Assembly (NCBI GenBank): GCA_905214875.1 | Contig: CAJMNR010000017.1 | Span: 7,847 to 71,846 of the forward strand | Origin: an uncultured bacterium | Lineage (GTDB): Bacteria > Bacillota > Clostridia > Lachnospirales > Lachnospiraceae | DNA length: 64,000 nt | Direction: 5' to 3' | Part shown: piece by piece, positions 1-8,363 of the stretch | Layout: each line of letters begins with the position of its first letter | How positions within the stretch are numbered: position 1 is the stretch's first letter | Position numbers and translations under genes: made by a program | The notes under the pieces: model-generated | The model's database searches: none | Seen by the model: only the letters and a program-made list of their open reading frames with translations | Told to the model about the DNA's origin: nothing

Positions 1-65
1 TTTGTTGCATTTTTCGTGCTTCGACCTTGGCTCGTTTTCTTTGCTGTCCCTGTTTTTTGAGCCAT
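1..65 (-). CDS. ftsK: DNA translocase FtsK/SpoIIIE, N-terminal fragment
   Basis: Only the first 21 codons are inside the window; they read MAQKTGTAKK followed by a Ser/Thr/Arg/Lys-rich stretch. A GGGAGGG ribosome-binding site lies about 7 nt before the ATG. The fragment has no diagnostic domain. The call rests on gene order: the two genes upstream on the same strand are a TepA-like protease and a YlzJ-like protein, which precede ftsK/spoIIIE in many spore-forming Firmicutes. A basic, low-complexity N-terminus ahead of the first membrane helix fits. FtsK/SpoIIIE pumps chromosomal DNA through the division or sporulation septum. Confidence 0.6.
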   Translation of the reverse strand, partial: MAQKTGTAKKTSQGRSTKNAT

Positions 66-190
66 ATTAACCCTCCCTTAAACGATTCTATCTATACACG
101 GGTCTCCCCTTGATAAACAAAATAGATTCAAAGAACCACTTTTCTCTGAACCTATTTCATTATACCTTTAATTTATTTAGTTTTCAACCG

Positions 191-409
191 TTAGTCCACA
201 TGATAAACGGAACCAATTTGGTACTTTTCATTCAGATAATCCGGCATATAACTGCTTTCAAAATTACGAATGAAATACTCACCGTCTACCTCTTCTGCAA
301 AAACGGTGCCGAAATCTGTCTCAAAACTTTTTAATGCTTTCGGCTTCTCCTCAACCTCCTTGTTCATATCACAGTAAATACGTTCCAGTGGCATTGCTGT
401 ATAAAGCAT
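191..409 (-). CDS. YlzJ-like protein
   Basis: This 72-residue protein begins MLYTAMPLERIY, a start typical of the YlzJ-like family (small conserved proteins of unknown function in spore-formers). It has no signal peptide or membrane segment. The start is supported by an AAGGAAGTGAG ribosome-binding site. It sits 12 nt after the TepA-like gene and about 125 nt before ftsK. That tepA-ylzJ-ftsK order is the strongest support for the call. Function is unknown; co-occurrence suggests a link to sporulation or DNA translocation. Confidence 0.7.
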   Translation of the reverse strand: MLYTAMPLERIYCDMNKEVEEKPKALKSFETDFGTVFAEEVDGEYFIRNFESSYMPDYLNEKYQIGSVYHVD

Positions 410-421
410 TTTCTCACTTCC

Positions 422-1231
422 TTATTCACTTTCGTTATCAACTTCGACTTCTATTGCGTCTTCTTTGGCTTTTTCCTTTTTATTTGCCTCAATCATCTCA
501 TTTAGTTTCTTAAGAGCTTTGTCAATACCGCCCACCTCATCAATAATTCCATTTTCAACAGTTTCTTTTCCGACAAGGATAGAGCCGACATCTTTAACGA
601 GCTGTTTGTTGTTAAGCATCAATGCTTTCAAATCGTCATACTCAATTTTGGAATGATTCACGATAAAGGATAGGATTCTGTCTTGAATACGTTCAAAATA
701 CTCATAGGTCTGGGCAACACCAATGACAGTACCGTTCATCCTTACCGGATGGATAATCATTGTTGCAGTTGGAACGATAAAGCTATAGTCCGAAGATACG
801 GCAAGCGGAACACCGATCGAATGGCTGCCTCCTAATACCAATGAAACCGTTGGCTTGCTAATAGAAGCAATCATCTCCGCAATAGCAAGACCAGCTTCCA
901 CATCACCGCCGACCGTATTTAACAAGACTAAGACACCCTCGATTTCCTTGCTGTCTTCAATGGCTGCAAGTTGAGGGAGAATATGCTCGTACTTCGTCGT
1001 CTTATTATGTTGTGGCAGACATTCATGCCCCTCCACTTCACCGATGATCGTCATCAAATGAATTCTCTTGTTGTTATTATCTAGCGTAGTCTGGCCATAT
1101 TCATTGATTTTCTGATCCGCAAGTTTTTCGTTTTCTTTTCTAGTTTTTTCATCTTCAAGCTTCTTTTTAGGTTCTGTAATTGTACCATTTTTATTATCTT
1201 TCTTTTCAATTTGATTATTTTTATTACTCAT
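422..1231 (-). CDS. tepA: ClpP-family serine protease TepA (translocation-enhancing)
   Basis: The reading frame is open further upstream, but the ATG at 1231 (MSNKNNQ) is chosen because a GGAGG site lies 6 nt before it; the product is then 269 aa. The first 60 residues or so are charged and low-complexity. The rest is a ClpP/crotonase fold with a catalytic serine in GGSHSIG and a catalytic histidine in MIIHPVR. The C-terminus is very acidic. TepA-type proteins are cytoplasmic ClpP relatives implicated in protein export and spore protein turnover. It is the first gene of the tepA-ylzJ-ftsK cluster and is divergent from a small membrane-protein gene. Confidence 0.8.
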   Translation of the reverse strand: MSNKNNQIEKKDNKNGTITEPKKKLEDEKTRKENEKLADQKINEYGQTTLDNNNKRIHLMTIIGEVEGHECLPQHNKTTKYEHILPQLAAIEDSKEIEGVLVLLNTVGGDVEAGLAIAEMIASISKPTVSLVLGGSHSIGVPLAVSSDYSFIVPTATMIIHPVRMNGTVIGVAQTYEYFERIQDRILSFIVNHSKIEYDDLKALMLNNKQLVKDVGSILVGKETVENGIIDEVGGIDKALKKLNEMIEANKKEKAKEDAIEVEVDNESE

Positions 1232-1353
1232 ATCAACCTCCAAGTTATGAGCTATTCGCTGTATGTAGTTTAGTATGTGAGAAATACAAGTTATTATTCC
1301 TCGTAACGCGATGCGATATATTTTCATATAATAAAAAAAATGGAGTTTTTCCT

Positions 1354-1536
1354 ATGCCTCAAATAATCCTAGAATTTTTATATCGTCTGATTGTAACGCT
1401 CTTAATTCTTACTCCATCGCTTACTGCCATCGTGGTAGCATTTACAATCATTTATGATAGAGACTTTAAGAAGAATAAGACCCAAAATGAAGCCACAGAA
1501 AAACAGGAAGAACAAGAAACTTACAACGACCCTTAA
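1354..1536 (+). CDS. small single-pass membrane protein
   Basis: A 60-residue protein starting MPQIILEFLYRL. It has one long hydrophobic helix (about residues 5-32) followed by a basic stop-transfer patch (RDFKKNK) and a Glu/Gln-rich tail. This predicts one membrane span with a cytoplasmic tail. A GGAG lies 8 nt before the ATG. The frame is open further upstream, but that part is antisense to the tepA start and is unlikely to be translated. It is divergent from tepA and ends just before a strong hairpin. No family recognised. Confidence 0.55.
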   Translation: MPQIILEFLYRLIVTLLILTPSLTAIVVAFTIIYDRDFKKNKTQNEATEKQEEQETYNDP

Positions 1537-1575
1537 TGCAAGCAGGACTTTTTCTCGTTGTTTCGCGTAAAGAAA

Positions 1576-1618
1576 ACGCCATACCGTCCTTTCAATCTTA
1601 CATAAGGCGGTATGGCGT
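1576..1618. terminator. bidirectional terminator between the 60-aa gene and metY
   Basis: A perfect 11-bp stem (ACGCCATACCG, 1576-1586, with 1608-1618) is flanked by A-rich sequence on the left and T-rich sequence on the right. It can therefore terminate both the plus-strand small gene and minus-strand metY. Confidence 0.8.
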
Positions 1619-1629
1619 CTTTTACTAAT

Positions 1630-2913
1630 TTATTTATTATAGATTTGATCAAATGCCTGTTCAATGTCAGCAATGATATCATCAATATATTCAATACCGA
1701 TGGACATACGGATTAAGTCAGCACCTACTCCGCATTCTTCTAATTGTTCATCTGTCAATTGACGATGAGTCGTACTAGCTGGATGAAGTACGCTAGTTCT
1801 AGCATCTGCAACATGAACAACGATGGAAGCTAATTTTAAGCTATCCATAAACTTCGTAGCGGCTTCTCTTCCACCAACAAGGCCAAAGCTGATAACCCCA
1901 CAAGTACCGTTAGGCATGTATTTTTCAGCCATTGCATGGAACTTACAGCTCTTAAGTCCTGGATAGTTCACCCATGTTACATGTTCGTTTGCCTCTAAGA
2001 ATTCAGCAACTTTTTGTGCATTGAAGCAATGTCTTTCCACTCTAAGTGGAAGCGTTTCCAATCCAAGGTTTAAAAGGAATGCATTATTTGCAGTAGGAGT
2101 AACCCCCATGTCTCTCATTAATTGAAGTCTTGCTTTTGCAATATATGCGGCTTCTTTAAAATGTTCTGTATAAACAACACCATGGTAGGATTCATCTGGT
2201 GTACTAAGTCCAGGGAACTTTCCATTTGCCCAGTTAAACTTACCACCATCAACGATTACGCCACCAAGTGCGACTGCATGTCCGTCCATATATTTGGAAG
2301 TGGAATGAACAACAATGTCTGCTCCAAATTCAAATGGTCTGCAATTAACAGGTGTTGCAAATGTATTATCCACCATAAATGGAATACCGTTATCATGTGC
2401 AACCTCTGCAAACATAGATAGATCTACGATGCAAAGAGATGGATTTGCGATAGATTCTGCATAAATCACTTTCGTATTAGGTCTAACAGCATTACGTAAT
2501 TCTTCTTCTGAAGCATCTGGTCGAACTAATGTTACATCGATACCAAAACGTTTTAACGTTACTGTAAATAAGTTCATCGTTCCACCGTAAATAGCGGAGG
2601 AAGATACGATATGGTCTCCTGCATTACAGATATTTAAAACAGCTACCATAATTGCAGACATACCTGCTGCTGTCATTAAAGCTCCAACACCACCTTCTAG
2701 TGCTGCAATTTTCTTTTCTACTGCATCCACTGTAGGGTTTGCAAGTCTTGTATAGAAGAAACCGTCTTCTTCTAGGTCAAATAACTTTCCAACTTCAACG
2801 CTAGAATCGTATTTGTATGTAGTAGATTGTACAATAGGTAAAACTCTAGGCTCTCCGTTCTTAGGAGAATAACCTTCTTGAATACATTGTGTATTGATAT
2901 GATAATTACTCAT
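1630..2913 (-). CDS. metY: O-acetylhomoserine sulfhydrylase (aminocarboxypropyltransferase)
   Basis: This 427-residue PLP enzyme of the Cys/Met metabolism family makes homocysteine from O-acetylhomoserine and sulfide in the cytosol. The N-terminus (TQCIQEGY, then STTYKYDS), the FFYTRLANPT segment, and the PLP lysine in HSTSKYMDGH near residue 206 are all as expected. Length is normal for MetY rather than for the shorter MetB/MetC. It is flanked by terminators and so is probably a single-gene unit. The 74-nt upstream gap is too short for a SAM riboswitch and none is visible. Confidence 0.9.
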   Translation of the reverse strand: MSNYHINTQCIQEGYSPKNGEPRVLPIVQSTTYKYDSSVEVGKLFDLEEDGFFYTRLANPTVDAVEKKIAALEGGVGALMTAAGMSAIMVAVLNICNAGDHIVSSSAIYGGTMNLFTVTLKRFGIDVTLVRPDASEEELRNAVRPNTKVIYAESIANPSLCIVDLSMFAEVAHDNGIPFMVDNTFATPVNCRPFEFGADIVVHSTSKYMDGHAVALGGVIVDGGKFNWANGKFPGLSTPDESYHGVVYTEHFKEAAYIAKARLQLMRDMGVTPTANNAFLLNLGLETLPLRVERHCFNAQKVAEFLEANEHVTWVNYPGLKSCKFHAMAEKYMPNGTCGVISFGLVGGREAATKFMDSLKLASIVVHVADARTSVLHPASTTHRQLTDEQLEECGVGADLIRMSIGIEYIDDIIADIEQAFDQIYNK

Positions 2914-2951
2914 GTCTTCTCGCCTTTCTCTATTATGTTATCTTTATTTAA

Positions 2952-2984
2952 ACAAAAGGCGTTGCGAAATGCAATACCTTTTGT
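2952..2984 (-). terminator. terminator of the M16 peptidase gene
   Basis: An imperfect hairpin with ACAAAAGG / CCTTTTGT outer arms and a TTGC / GCAA inner stem lies 3 nt after the peptidase stop codon. A T-rich run follows on the minus strand. It separates the peptidase gene from metY. Confidence 0.65.
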
Positions 2985-2987
2985 CGA

Positions 2988-4262
2988 TTAAAGCTGATTT
3001 AGTTGTTCCCAGTAGTCTTTGATCTCGTCAAGCTCTATGCAATCAATATTTCCAACAAAACAGATACTAAAGCAATCTGTCGTAAAATACTTATTTACAA
3101 ATGCATGAATATCCTCAACTGTTACTGCGCGAACCTTTTCAACCGTAACTGTGACATCTTCCACCTTGCCTTGGCATAACACGGACTTTCCATTGTTATT
3201 CATACGATCCCTACTGGATTCGCTACCAAGAAGAAGTTCACAGATAATCTGCTCTTTCGCACGCTTTAACATCGTCTCTGTAATTCCTGTCTTCTTAAAC
3301 TCTTCCATACATGTAACGATAGTCTTTAATACCGTCATTACGTTGTTTGTATTTAACGTTGCGTCGATTTGAAATAACCCTGCGATATTATAAGGACTTG
3401 GATAAGAATAAATCGAATACGCCAATCCTAACTCCTCACGAATCTTCTGGAACAGAATAGAACTTTCATTTCCACCAAAGATTGCATTCGCAATACTCAT
3501 GGCATACTTTTCTTCCGACATCGTGCTTACTGCATTAAATGCAAGATTCATATGCACTTGCTCGATATCCTTATCCCTTACAACGAAAGTCTTTGTAAAA
3601 TCAGGAACTGTAATCTGGCTTCTAGCACTATTCGTCTTAATAGCGCCAAAGCTCTTTTCTAATAATTCCATGACCGCGTCTTCCTCAAAATTACCAGCTA
3701 CGGAAATCACCATATTGTCCGCTACATAATAAAGGTCCATAAAACGGAGCAAGTCATCTCTTGTCATACGTGCTACATTTTCCTTTGTGCCGGAAATAAT
3801 ATATCCAAGCGGATGGTCTTTCCAAACCTCTTTTTGAAGCAACTCATGCACCAAGTCATCCGGTGAGTCATCATACATATCGATTTCATCGATAATGACC
3901 CCTTTTTCCTTCTCAAGGTCTTCTTTATCAAATAAAGAATTACAAAGCATGTCGCTCATGATATCGATTGCATTTTCTAAATGAGTGTCAAGCGTAGTCA
4001 CATAGTAAGACGTACATTCTTTACTCGTATACGCATTCATATTGCCACCTATCATCGTGCAATCATCTGCGATCCCATTAGCAGTACGATTTTTTGTACC
4101 TTTAAACATCATATGCTCAATCACATGGGCAATACCATTATTCATAGCATCTTCATTGGCAGACCCCACATTGACCCAAACGCCAAGGGAAACACTACGT
4201 AAATGTTTCATCTGTTCAAGTACGACAGTGAGCCCATTTGATAATTGTTTCGTTTTAACCAT
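2988..4262 (-). CDS. M16 family zinc metallopeptidase (processing-peptidase type)
   Basis: A 424-residue M16 peptidase. The inverted zinc motif HVIEH is at residues 46-50 and the downstream metal-ligand glutamate lies in EKGVIIDEI near residue 125. Both lobes of a one-domain M16B protein are present, so it resembles B. subtilis MlpA/YmxG and mitochondrial processing peptidase beta. There is no signal peptide, so it is probably cytosolic. It follows pnp on the same strand, an order shared with Bacillus and many Clostridia, but a hairpin separates the two. Substrate is unknown. Confidence 0.85.
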   Translation of the reverse strand: MVKTKQLSNGLTVVLEQMKHLRSVSLGVWVNVGSANEDAMNNGIAHVIEHMMFKGTKNRTANGIADDCTMIGGNMNAYTSKECTSYYVTTLDTHLENAIDIMSDMLCNSLFDKEDLEKEKGVIIDEIDMYDDSPDDLVHELLQKEVWKDHPLGYIISGTKENVARMTRDDLLRFMDLYYVADNMVISVAGNFEEDAVMELLEKSFGAIKTNSARSQITVPDFTKTFVVRDKDIEQVHMNLAFNAVSTMSEEKYAMSIANAIFGGNESSILFQKIREELGLAYSIYSYPSPYNIAGLFQIDATLNTNNVMTVLKTIVTCMEEFKKTGITETMLKRAKEQIICELLLGSESSRDRMNNNGKSVLCQGKVEDVTVTVEKVRAVTVEDIHAFVNKYFTTDCFSICFVGNIDCIELDEIKDYWEQLNQL

Positions 4263-4333
4263 ACAACAAAACCTTTCTATCTATTTATCTATAAGTTCTT
4301 CATTATTCAAGACATTCTTTATGGAAAAAGAAA

Positions 4334-4372
4334 ACCTTAGAGACAACTGCATTTTGCAAATGACTCTAAGGT
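4334..4372 (-). terminator. terminator of pnp
   Basis: A perfect 9-bp stem (ACCTTAGAG / CTCTAAGGT) with a 21-nt loop, followed on the minus strand by TTTTCTTTTT. It begins 27 nt after the pnp stop codon. Confidence 0.8.
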
Positions 4373-4399
4373 AATATCATTCTTCTTATTTGTAAAGAT

Positions 4400-6490
4400 T
4401 TATTCTTCTACATCTTTCATGCTGAAAGTAAATCTTCCCATCTTATCTTTACCTAAGCAAACTACTTTAACGTGATCACCTAATGTTAAGACATCTTCTA
4501 CATGGTTGATGCGATCTTTACTAATCTTAGAAATGTGAACCATTCCTTCTTTACCAGGAGCAAATTCAACGAATGCACCAAATTCTTTAATGCTGATTAC
4601 CGTACCTTCAAATACTTGGCCTTCTTGGTATTCAGTAGTGATTGTCTTAATAAGACGAACTGCTTCATCAATACCATCTTGGTCAGTACCACATACAGAT
4701 ACGTTACCTTCATCAGTAATATCAATCTTAACGCCTGTTTTTTCAATGATAGCGTTGATTGTTTTACCTCTTTGACCAACAACATCACCGATCTTAGTTG
4801 GGTCAATTTTAATTTGAACAATCTTAGGAGCATATTTTCCAACATGATCTCTAGCGTGATCAATTACTGGACACATAACTTCATCTAAGATGTACATACG
4901 TGCTTCTTTTGTTTTCTTAATTGCTTCTTCAATGATTGGTCTAGTTAAACCATGAATCTTGATATCCATTTGGATTGCAGTGATACCATCTCTTGTACCA
5001 GCTACTTTAAAGTCCATGTCACCGAAGAAATCTTCAAGACCTTGGATATCTGTTAATACAATATAATCATCATCAGTGTCACCTGTTACAAGACCACAAG
5101 AGATACCAGCAACTGGTTTCTTAATTGGAACACCTGCTGCCATTAATGCTAATGTGGAAGCACAGATACTTGCTTGAGATGTAGAACCATTGGATTCCAT
5201 TGTTTCAGATACCGTACGAATTGCATATGGGAATTCTTCTGGTGAAGGAAGTACTGGAACTAATGCTCTTTCTGCTAACGCACCGTGACCGATTTCACGA
5301 CGTCCTGGTCCTCTAGAAGGTTTTGTTTCACCAACAGAGTAACTTGGGAAGTTGTAGTGGTGCATGTAACGTTTGCTAGTTTCTGCTTCGTCAAGACCGT
5401 CAATTCTTTGAGCTTCGCTTAAAGGTGCAAGTGTAGCTACTGTAAGAATTTGAGTTTGACCTCTAGTAAACATACCGGAACCATGAACTCTAGGAAGTAA
5501 ATCTACTTCTGCAGCAAGTTTTCTGATTTCAGTAATTTGTCTACCATCTGGACGTTTGTGATCTTTAAGGATCATTTTACGAACAGTTTTCTTTTGATAT
5601 TGATATACCGCTTCGTCAATTAATGGACGCCAGTCTTCATGTTCTTCAGCATAACGTGCTTCTAATGTATCTTTGATTTGACGAATGTTTTCTTCTCTTA
5701 CTTGTTTTACATCTGTAAATACTGCTTCTTCCATTTGTTCTGGAGTAACAACAGTCATAATGTCTTCTGTTAATTCAGCAGGAATTTCACAACTTACATA
5801 AGCGTGTTTTTCTTTACCAACTTCAGCTACGATTGTATCGATGAATTTGATAACTTCTTGGTTTACACCATGAGCAGCATAGATTGCTTCGATCATTTTG
5901 TCTTCTGGAATTTCGTTTGCGCCAGCTTCAATCATGATAACTTTATCTCTTGTAGAAGCTACTGTAAGTTGAAGATCAGAAACTGCTTTTTGCGCAGCAT
6001 TTGGATTGAATACAAATTCTCCATCCACTAAACCAACTTGTGTAGTTGCACAAGGGCCATCAAATGGGATATCAGAAATTGCAGTTGCAATGGCAGAACC
6101 AAGCATAGCTGTAAGTTCTGGACTGCAGTCAGGATCAACGCTCATTACTAAGTTGTTTAAAGTAACGTCATTACGATAATCCTTTGGGAATAATGGTCTC
6201 ATAGGACGATCGATTACACGGGAAGTAAGGATAGCGTTTTCGCTAGCTTTACCTTCTCTTTTATTGAATCCTCCTGGAATTTTACCAACGGAGTATAATT
6301 TTTCTTCATACTCAACGCTTAATGGGAAGAAATCGATTCCTTCACGTGGTTTTTCGGATGCAGTAGCTGTAGATAATACCACAGTATCTCCGTAATGCAT
6401 AAATGCTGCACCATTTGCCTGCGCAGCTACTCTACCAATATCAACCGTAAGTGTTCTTCCGGCTAATTCCATAGAAAAACTTTTGTACAT
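4400..6490 (-). CDS. pnp: polyribonucleotide nucleotidyltransferase (PNPase)
   Basis: Phosphorolytic 3'-5' exoribonuclease, part of the RNA-decay machinery. The start is placed at MYKSFSMELAGRTL (6490), preceded by AAAAGGAGA; the longer frame would run into the leader hairpin. The 697-aa product has two RNase PH domains (about 10-230 and 310-540), a KH domain (about 550-610, with the GKTINAI motif) and a C-terminal S1 domain (about 620-690). GRREIGHGAL marks the second, catalytic PH domain. No rpsO lies directly upstream, unlike the common rpsO-pnp arrangement. Confidence 0.97.
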   Translation of the reverse strand: MYKSFSMELAGRTLTVDIGRVAAQANGAAFMHYGDTVVLSTATASEKPREGIDFFPLSVEYEEKLYSVGKIPGGFNKREGKASENAILTSRVIDRPMRPLFPKDYRNDVTLNNLVMSVDPDCSPELTAMLGSAIATAISDIPFDGPCATTQVGLVDGEFVFNPNAAQKAVSDLQLTVASTRDKVIMIEAGANEIPEDKMIEAIYAAHGVNQEVIKFIDTIVAEVGKEKHAYVSCEIPAELTEDIMTVVTPEQMEEAVFTDVKQVREENIRQIKDTLEARYAEEHEDWRPLIDEAVYQYQKKTVRKMILKDHKRPDGRQITEIRKLAAEVDLLPRVHGSGMFTRGQTQILTVATLAPLSEAQRIDGLDEAETSKRYMHHYNFPSYSVGETKPSRGPGRREIGHGALAERALVPVLPSPEEFPYAIRTVSETMESNGSTSQASICASTLALMAAGVPIKKPVAGISCGLVTGDTDDDYIVLTDIQGLEDFFGDMDFKVAGTRDGITAIQMDIKIHGLTRPIIEEAIKKTKEARMYILDEVMCPVIDHARDHVGKYAPKIVQIKIDPTKIGDVVGQRGKTINAIIEKTGVKIDITDEGNVSVCGTDQDGIDEAVRLIKTITTEYQEGQVFEGTVISIKEFGAFVEFAPGKEGMVHISKISKDRINHVEDVLTLGDHVKVVCLGKDKMGRFTFSMKDVEE

Positions 6491-6523
6491 ATATTTTAAT
6501 CTCCTTTTATTAAAAATTATCAT

Positions 6524-6597
6524 GGGAAAACCGAAACGTCTGAAAAGCACACTACCCTTGAATGAGCTTTTCAGAAGTCTCGGATGTAGCTTTTCCC
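6524..6597 (-). promoter_or_regulatory. long hairpin in the pnp 5' leader
   Basis: The sequence folds as a 74-nt stem-loop. Basal arms GGGAAAA/TTTTCCC (6524-6530 with 6591-6597) and CCGA/TCGG (6531-6534 with 6580-6583) surround a perfect 10-bp apical stem (TCTGAAAAGC, 6539-6548, with 6566-6575) and a 17-nt loop. It ends 33 nt before the pnp ATG. No U-run follows directly, so it is not a standard terminator. A double-stranded pnp leader recalls the RNase III-cut autoregulatory leader known for E. coli pnp; that role here is inference. Confidence 0.6.
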
Positions 6598-6837
6598 ATA
6601 TCTTTTTCGCTTTGACACTTTAAATGTATCCAGCTATTTCAATATTATAACACTTCATGCACTATTTTACTAGACATAATTTATTTTAAAGTGCAAAAAA
6701 TCATGTTAAATTCAAATTATTCAGCATTATTTTCAGATTTTAAACACAAAACTACATTTTTAACATTCAAAAACTATAATGAAATAAAGTAATATACAAC
6801 ACACAGACCTCTGCCCTATTCACACAAACGAAAAGAA
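6598..6837. other. AT-rich intergenic region upstream of pnp
   Basis: About 240 nt of very AT-rich DNA with no convincing coding frame. It must contain the pnp promoter, but I could not single out one -35/-10 pair. Confidence 0.5.
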
Positions 6838-6866
6838 GCCTGCTAATACTTATAGTATTAACAGAC
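6838..6866 (-). terminator. terminator of the aminotransferase gene
   Basis: A 13-bp stem with G-T pairs (GCCTGCTAATACT / AGTATTAACAGAC) and a 3-nt loop, followed on the minus strand by TTCTTTTCGTTT. Confidence 0.8.
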
Positions 6867-6892
6867 TCCCTCTCATGTATAACTACTAATTT

Positions 6893-8179
6893 TTACATTG
6901 TCTCAAGTAATTTTTCCACACTGACTAATTTTACGCATAACGTAAATAGCTGTGCAGCCAAAATTAAATCATCCAAACTTGGATAAGTTGGTGCAATACG
7001 GATATTGCTATCTTTTGGATCTTTTCCATATGGGAATGTAGCTCCAGCACTAGTAAGTGTAACTCCGGCTTTTTTTGCCTTTGCAACTACTGCTTTTGCG
7101 CATCCTTCCATTGTTTCAAATGAGATAAAATAGCCACCCTTTGGTTTCGTCCAGGAACCGATTTCTAACTCTCCAAGTTCTTTTTCAAAAATATCAAGAA
7201 CTGCTTCAAATCTAGGTCTGATAATATCTGCTTGTTTTCTCATGTGTTCCAACATGCCGTGGATATCCTTAAAGAATCTTACATGACGTAACTGATTTAC
7301 TTTATCATGACCAATTGTCTGAATCTTAAGCTGTTTCTTAATATCAACCAAGTTGTTTGGAGAAGTTGCAATTGCTGCAACACCTGAACCTGGGAAACTA
7401 ACCTTTGAAGTAGAACAGAATTTATAAACCATATCAGGATTTCCTGCACGTTTACATTCTGCAATGATTTCAATCAGGTTATCTTGATCGTCATCATATA
7501 AATGATGAATTCCATACGCATTATCCCAATAAATACGGAAATCTTTCGCAGCTGGTTTTAATCGTGCAAACCTACGCACTGTCTCATTCGAATATGTATT
7601 TCCTGTTGGGTTTGAATATTTTGGAACACACCATATTCCTTTAATTGCCTCGTCTTCGCTCACTAATTTTTCGACCATATCCATATCCGGACCATCTTCT
7701 TTCATTGGTACGTTGATCATTTCAATACCGAAATACTCAGTGATTGCAAAATGTCTGTCATATCCAGGTACTGGACATAAGAATTTTACTTTATCAAGCT
7801 TACACCATGGAGTATTTCCCATTACACCATGCGTCATGGAACGAGAAATTGTATCATACATGATATTAAGACTTGAATTACCATATATAATAAGATTGTC
7901 AGCAGGTACCTCTATCATATCACCGATTAACTCTTTTGCCTCTTCGATGCCGTCAAGAACACCGTAATTGCGGCAATCAGTGCCATCATCACATACCAAA
8001 TCAGATTTACTGTTTAAAACATCCATCATTCCCATTGAGAGATCTAATTGCTCAGCGCCTGGTTTACCTCTGGACATATCAAGTTGTAATCCTTTTGCTT
8101 GATATTTCTTATATTCGGCGTTAAGTTCCTTTTGTAATTTAAGAAGTTCATCCTTACTTAAATTCTTATAAGCTTCCAT
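6893..8179 (-). CDS. PLP-dependent aminotransferase, Asp_aminotransf (MocR-like) group
   Basis: A 428-residue fold-type I aminotransferase. DMSRGKPGAEQLDLS near the N-terminus, a CDDGTDCRNYG segment, PKYSNPTGNTYS, DNAYGIHHL and the PLP lysine in STSKVSFPGSG are characteristic of the subgroup of putative aspartate aminotransferases that resemble the catalytic half of MocR regulators. There is no N-terminal HTH, so this is an enzyme and not a regulator. It is monocistronic by its terminator, with a GGAGGAAG ribosome-binding site. The amino-donor preference cannot be told from sequence. Confidence 0.8.
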   Translation of the reverse strand: MEAYKNLSKDELLKLQKELNAEYKKYQAKGLQLDMSRGKPGAEQLDLSMGMMDVLNSKSDLVCDDGTDCRNYGVLDGIEEAKELIGDMIEVPADNLIIYGNSSLNIMYDTISRSMTHGVMGNTPWCKLDKVKFLCPVPGYDRHFAITEYFGIEMINVPMKEDGPDMDMVEKLVSEDEAIKGIWCVPKYSNPTGNTYSNETVRRFARLKPAAKDFRIYWDNAYGIHHLYDDDQDNLIEIIAECKRAGNPDMVYKFCSTSKVSFPGSGVAAIATSPNNLVDIKKQLKIQTIGHDKVNQLRHVRFFKDIHGMLEHMRKQADIIRPRFEAVLDIFEKELGELEIGSWTKPKGGYFISFETMEGCAKAVVAKAKKAGVTLTSAGATFPYGKDPKDSNIRIAPTYPSLDDLILAAQLFTLCVKLVSVEKLLETM

Positions 8180-8363
8180 TCTTCTTCCTCCTTAACGATT
8201 TTGCAAAACACCTAAAAGACGTTTGACTTCTTTGTATTTTATAATACTATCTTTGTGAATGCAAGTATGAATTTGCTACTTGTTGGAATTTGTAGAACTG
8301 GATATAATACATATGTATGTTTTCCAATAACGTATACAAATGAAACCCGAAAGGAAATCTTTA

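Noticed and set aside
1232..1327. N-terminal extension of the TepA reading frame
   Set aside because: No ribosome-binding site at the upstream Met codons; a strong GGAGG supports the start at 1231.
2914..2987. Possible SAM riboswitch upstream of metY
   Set aside because: The gap is only 74 nt and is occupied by the upstream gene's terminator hairpin; no S-box elements visible.
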